Notes under the pieces: generated by a model
The model's database searches: none
What the model was told of the DNA's origin: nothing
Seen by the model: the letters and a program-made list of their open reading frames with translations, nothing else
Made by a program: the position numbers and the translations under genes
NCBI RefSeq assembly: GCF_021343995.1
Contig: NZ_JAJTTE010000035.1
Location: 1-64,000, forward strand
DNA: 64,000 nucleotides
Direction of reading: 5' to 3'
Source: Pseudonocardia terrae
GTDB lineage: Bacteria; Actinomycetota; Actinomycetes; Mycobacteriales; Pseudonocardiaceae
Shown here: one piece after another, positions 61,547 to 64,000 of the stretch
How the letters are laid out: each line of letters begins with the position of its first letter
How positions within the stretch are numbered: position 1 is the first letter of the stretch

Positions 61547-62880
61547 CCGCGCGCATGCGCCTCCGGACGCGAGGCCGGGACGCGGGGCGGACGGCCGGAA
61601 GGCCCGCCGGTGAGGTCGTGCTGGCCCGCCGCGCCGCCGTCCGGCTGGGGGTCCAGGCCGCGGCCCTGGCCGCCGCGCTGGTCGTGCTGCTCACGACGGC
61701 GGCGGTCGTCGTCCTCATCGAGGCACAGAAGTCCCAGGTCACCGCCCAGCTCGACGGCGCGATCGCCCGCGCCGACGACGTCGACGACCCACCGGCAGGC
61801 ACCTTCCTCGTCCTGCGCACCCCGGACGGACGGGTCACCGAGACCTCCGGGCTTCCCGCCGGGGTCATGGACCGGAACGCCCTCGACGAGGCCACGGCAG
61901 GCGGCCATCCGCCCGCCGTGGAGCGGAACGTGGACCACACCCAGTACGAGATCTCCACCCTGCACCGCGCCGACGGCACGACCGTCCAGGCGATCCTCGA
62001 CCTGACCGCCAACCACGCCGAGCGCAACCGGCTGCTGAGCACGATGTTGATGACCGGCGTCGTCGGGCTCGTGGCCGCGGGCGCGGTCGGCACCTGGCTC
62101 GGCCACCGCGCACTCGGCCCGCTCTCGGCCGCGCTCACGCTGCAGCGCCGGTTCGTCGCCGACGCCGGTCACGAGCTGCGCACCCCGCTCACCCTCCTCG
62201 GCACCCGGGCGCAACTGCTGCGCCGGCGCCTGCGCCGCGACCCCGACGCCGACCCCCGGCTCCTGACCGAGACCGAGGGCGTCGTCACCGACGCCGCCCG
62301 CCTCACCGCCATCCTCGAGGACCTGCTGCTCGCCGCGGACCCGCTCGCCGACCGCCCCTGCGAACCCGTCGACCTCGTCGCGCTGTGCCGGGACGTGCTC
62401 GACGCGGCAGCCGCCGGCGCCGCGACGCACCAGGTGGAGCTGCGGCTCACCGCGCCTCGCACGGTGCAGGTCGAGGGCTCCGCAGCGGCGCTGCACCGTG
62501 CCGTGACCGCGCTGGTCGACAATGCCGCCCACCACGCCCACCGGCTGGTCTCGGTCGCGGTCACCACCGACGACGACGCGGTCGTCGAGGTCCACGACGA
62601 CGGCGACGGCGTCGATCCCGCCCTGGCACCGCGGCTGTTCGACCGGTTCACCACTTCCGCCCGGCACGCCGAGTCCGGGCGCCGCCGCTACGGCCTCGGA
62701 CTCGCGCTCGTCGCCGAGATCGCCGCGGTGCACCGCGGACGCGTCGAGCTCGTCGAGCTCGTCGAGGCCGACGAGGGTGCGACGTTCCGCCTCACGCTGC
62801 CCATCGCCGCCGTCCACGACCTGCGCGCCCCCGGGACCGAGGCGGCCCCGGACCCGGCCGGCCCTCCAAGAAACCTCTGA
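61543..62880 (+). CDS. sensor histidine kinase
   Basis: A 445-residue sensor: helices near 38-59 and 168-187 enclosing a small external domain, HAMP-like linker, H-box FVADAGHELRTPLTLLGTRA with H210, N-box LVDNAAHHAHR and G-boxes HDDGDGVDPALAP and YGLGLALVAEIAAVH. VELVELVEADEG is a small in-frame duplication. ATG 61543. Confidence 0.93.
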   Translation: MTARMRLRTRGRDAGRTAGRPAGEVVLARRAAVRLGVQAAALAAALVVLLTTAAVVVLIEAQKSQVTAQLDGAIARADDVDDPPAGTFLVLRTPDGRVTETSGLPAGVMDRNALDEATAGGHPPAVERNVDHTQYEISTLHRADGTTVQAILDLTANHAERNRLLSTMLMTGVVGLVAAGAVGTWLGHRALGPLSAALTLQRRFVADAGHELRTPLTLLGTRAQLLRRRLRRDPDADPRLLTETEGVVTDAARLTAILEDLLLAADPLADRPCEPVDLVALCRDVLDAAAAGAATHQVELRLTAPRTVQVEGSAAALHRAVTALVDNAAHHAHRLVSVAVTTDDDAVVEVHDDGDGVDPALAPRLFDRFTTSARHAESGRRRYGLGLALVAEIAAVHRGRVELVELVEADEGATFRLTLPIAAVHDLRAPGTEAAPDPAGPPRNL

Positions 62881-62934
62881 AGAACACCGGCGACGATCGA
62901 ACGTGACCCTGTCCCGCCGGCGGAAGGCAGATCC

Positions 62935-63501
62935 GTGCCCACATTCGTGACCGGACTCCCGCTGCATCCCCTCGTCATTCACGCCGTGGTCGTTCTCGTC
63001 CCCGCGGCGGTGATCGGCGCGGTCCTGGTGGCGGTGTGGCCCGCCGCCCGACGCCGCTGGGGCTGGCCCGTCGTCGTGCTCACCGCGCTGGCCGCCGTGT
63101 CGGTGCCCCTGGCGACGAGCACCGGGGAGGGGCTCGAGCACAACCTGCCCCGCACCCCCGCCATCGCGACCCACGCCGAGCTCGGCGACCAGCTCCTGGT
63201 GTTCGTCGGCCCGCTGCTGGTCGTCGTGCTCGCGCTCGTCCTGGTCGACCACCTGCGCCGCCGGTCGGCCGACCGCGAGCTCGCCGCGGCCCGCGCGGAC
63301 GGGCCCGGGACGATGGCCGCACCCCGCGTCGCCCAGGGCCCCGCCAAGGTCGCGATCGTGGTGCTCGCCGTACTGACCGTGCTGCTCGCGGCCGTCTCTG
63401 CGGTCCAGGTCGTCCGGATCGGCGACAGCGGCGCCCGCGCCGCCTGGGGCGACGTCCACTACGCCCCGCAGCCGCGGCACCCCGGAGCCCCTCAGGACTA
63501 G
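62935..63501 (+). CDS. DUF2231 membrane protein
   Basis: A 188-residue protein with four helices and the DUF2231 N-terminal signature TGLPLHPLVIHAVVVLVPAA, plus STGEGLEHNLPRTPAIATHA (His-rich outer loop). Members are linked to heme/copper or redox membranes. GTG 62935, 54 bp after the kinase, so it is probably in the same operon. Confidence 0.85.
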   Translation: MPTFVTGLPLHPLVIHAVVVLVPAAVIGAVLVAVWPAARRRWGWPVVVLTALAAVSVPLATSTGEGLEHNLPRTPAIATHAELGDQLLVFVGPLLVVVLALVLVDHLRRRSADRELAAARADGPGTMAAPRVAQGPAKVAIVVLAVLTVLLAAVSAVQVVRIGDSGARAAWGDVHYAPQPRHPGAPQD

Positions 63502-63629
63502 GCCGAACGTGGGCTCGGAGGCCTCGTGACGGTCGATTTGCTCGCCGCTAACCCGTCGAGGGACAGCATCGTGGCGTGGCCCGCCGCTCCCAGGTTGCAT
63601 CGGCTCTCGACCCTGACCATGGGGACGTC

Positions 63630-64000
63630 GTGTCCGAGCCCCTGCCGGTTCGCGTACGGCTCGCCCTCCGTGCCGCGCGCGCCGTGACCGCGCTGACCCG
63701 CCGTCTCGGGCACCCGGAAGCCGCCGTCGGTGCCCGTCTTGCACGGACGATCGAGCCGCGGACCGCGGCCTACCTCGCGTGCGAACGGTCGCTCGTGCTC
63801 GTGGCCGGCGCAGCACGTCCGGGCACGGCCGCAGCCATCGCGGCCGCCTGCGCGGCGCAGCTCAGGGACGGCCGCGGTGGCGGCGGGGTGCTGGCCGCGC
63901 TGCTCGACGTGCCTGCTGCGGCCACTGTCGTTGTGACGCTCGACGACGACCTGGTGGCGGAGACGGTCGCGCAGATGCGCCCCGCAGTCGTGGTGTTCGT
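63630..64000 (+). CDS. partial ORF, faintly MurT-like (window edge)
   Basis: Open from GTG 63630 to the edge (123 codons). The start RVRLALRAARAVTALTRRLG and the region RTAAYLACERSLVLVAGAAR recall the N-terminus of MurT-type Mur ligases, where the P-loop TNGKTTT should follow; here the sequence is ARPGTAAAIAAACAAQL with no Lys. GGGGVLAALLDVPAAATVVV and AQMRPAVVVF resemble the next block. It is either a degraded/divergent Mur ligase-like protein or unrelated. The 3' end is outside the window. Confidence 0.4.
   Translation, partial: MSEPLPVRVRLALRAARAVTALTRRLGHPEAAVGARLARTIEPRTAAYLACERSLVLVAGAARPGTAAAIAAACAAQLRDGRGGGGVLAALLDVPAAATVVVTLDDDLVAETVAQMRPAVVVF

Overview
The window is very GC-rich actinobacterial chromosome. 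Gene content points to the Pseudonocardiaceae or a close relative: mycothiol synthesis (mshB), glucosyl-3-phosphoglycerate synthase, the mycobacterial-type glgC/glgA pair, a DUF3117 protein, a CGNR zinc-finger protein, many GTG starts and 4-nt start/stop overlaps. No rRNA, tRNA, CRISPR, prophage or insertion sequence was recognised. Gene identities come from reading the sequence by eye and from memory of protein families; no database search was run.

The left part (about 0-29 kb) is conserved core. From memory it runs collinear with the Mycobacterium tuberculosis block between Rv1213 and Rv1165: glgC and glgA (divergent), DUF3117, tagA, a DivIVA-like membrane protein, gpgS, folP, tandem LOG genes, dapE, dapD, dapC, a 7Fe ferredoxin, mshB with its small membrane partner, lpqW and typA. 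Three lysine/diaminopimelate genes lie within 6.5 kb, with a CHAD protein between dapD and dapC. Inserted pieces include an ArsR/SRPBCC pair, a complete dipeptide/oligopeptide ABC importer (19.1-25.1 kb) and, at 11.3-12.4 kb, a non-coding array of nine units in which paired GATC sites lie 56-58 bp apart and unit orientation mostly alternates.

The middle part (29-48 kb) is accessory. It holds an AbiEi/DUF559 protein divergent from a TetR regulator, a run of three damaged genes (31.3-32.7 kb), an SRPBCC-Nudix fusion and a two-component system divergent from a LolA-like/ABC exporter operon. Further on are a pterin dehydratase, TspO and a class I DAHP synthase. The DAHP synthase is preceded by a 21-codon leader peptide with Tyr-Trp-Phe in a row and strong hairpins, which is the clearest regulatory find here. 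An MFS exporter with two divergent/convergent HlyD-like proteins, a DUF6325/SHOCT pair and a HelR-type ATPase follow.

The right part (50-64 kb) has a large membrane phosphodiesterase-like protein, a YihY/BrkB protein, a patch of decayed genes on both sides of a class B penicillin-binding protein, and a redox cluster. That cluster comprises a small ferredoxin, a NuoF-like flavo-iron-sulfur protein, a ferric-reductase-like membrane protein, ApbE, a secreted or anchored Pro/Ala-rich protein, a divergent two-component system and a DUF2231 membrane protein. The window ends inside an open reading frame that faintly resembles a MurT-type Mur ligase with a degraded P-loop.
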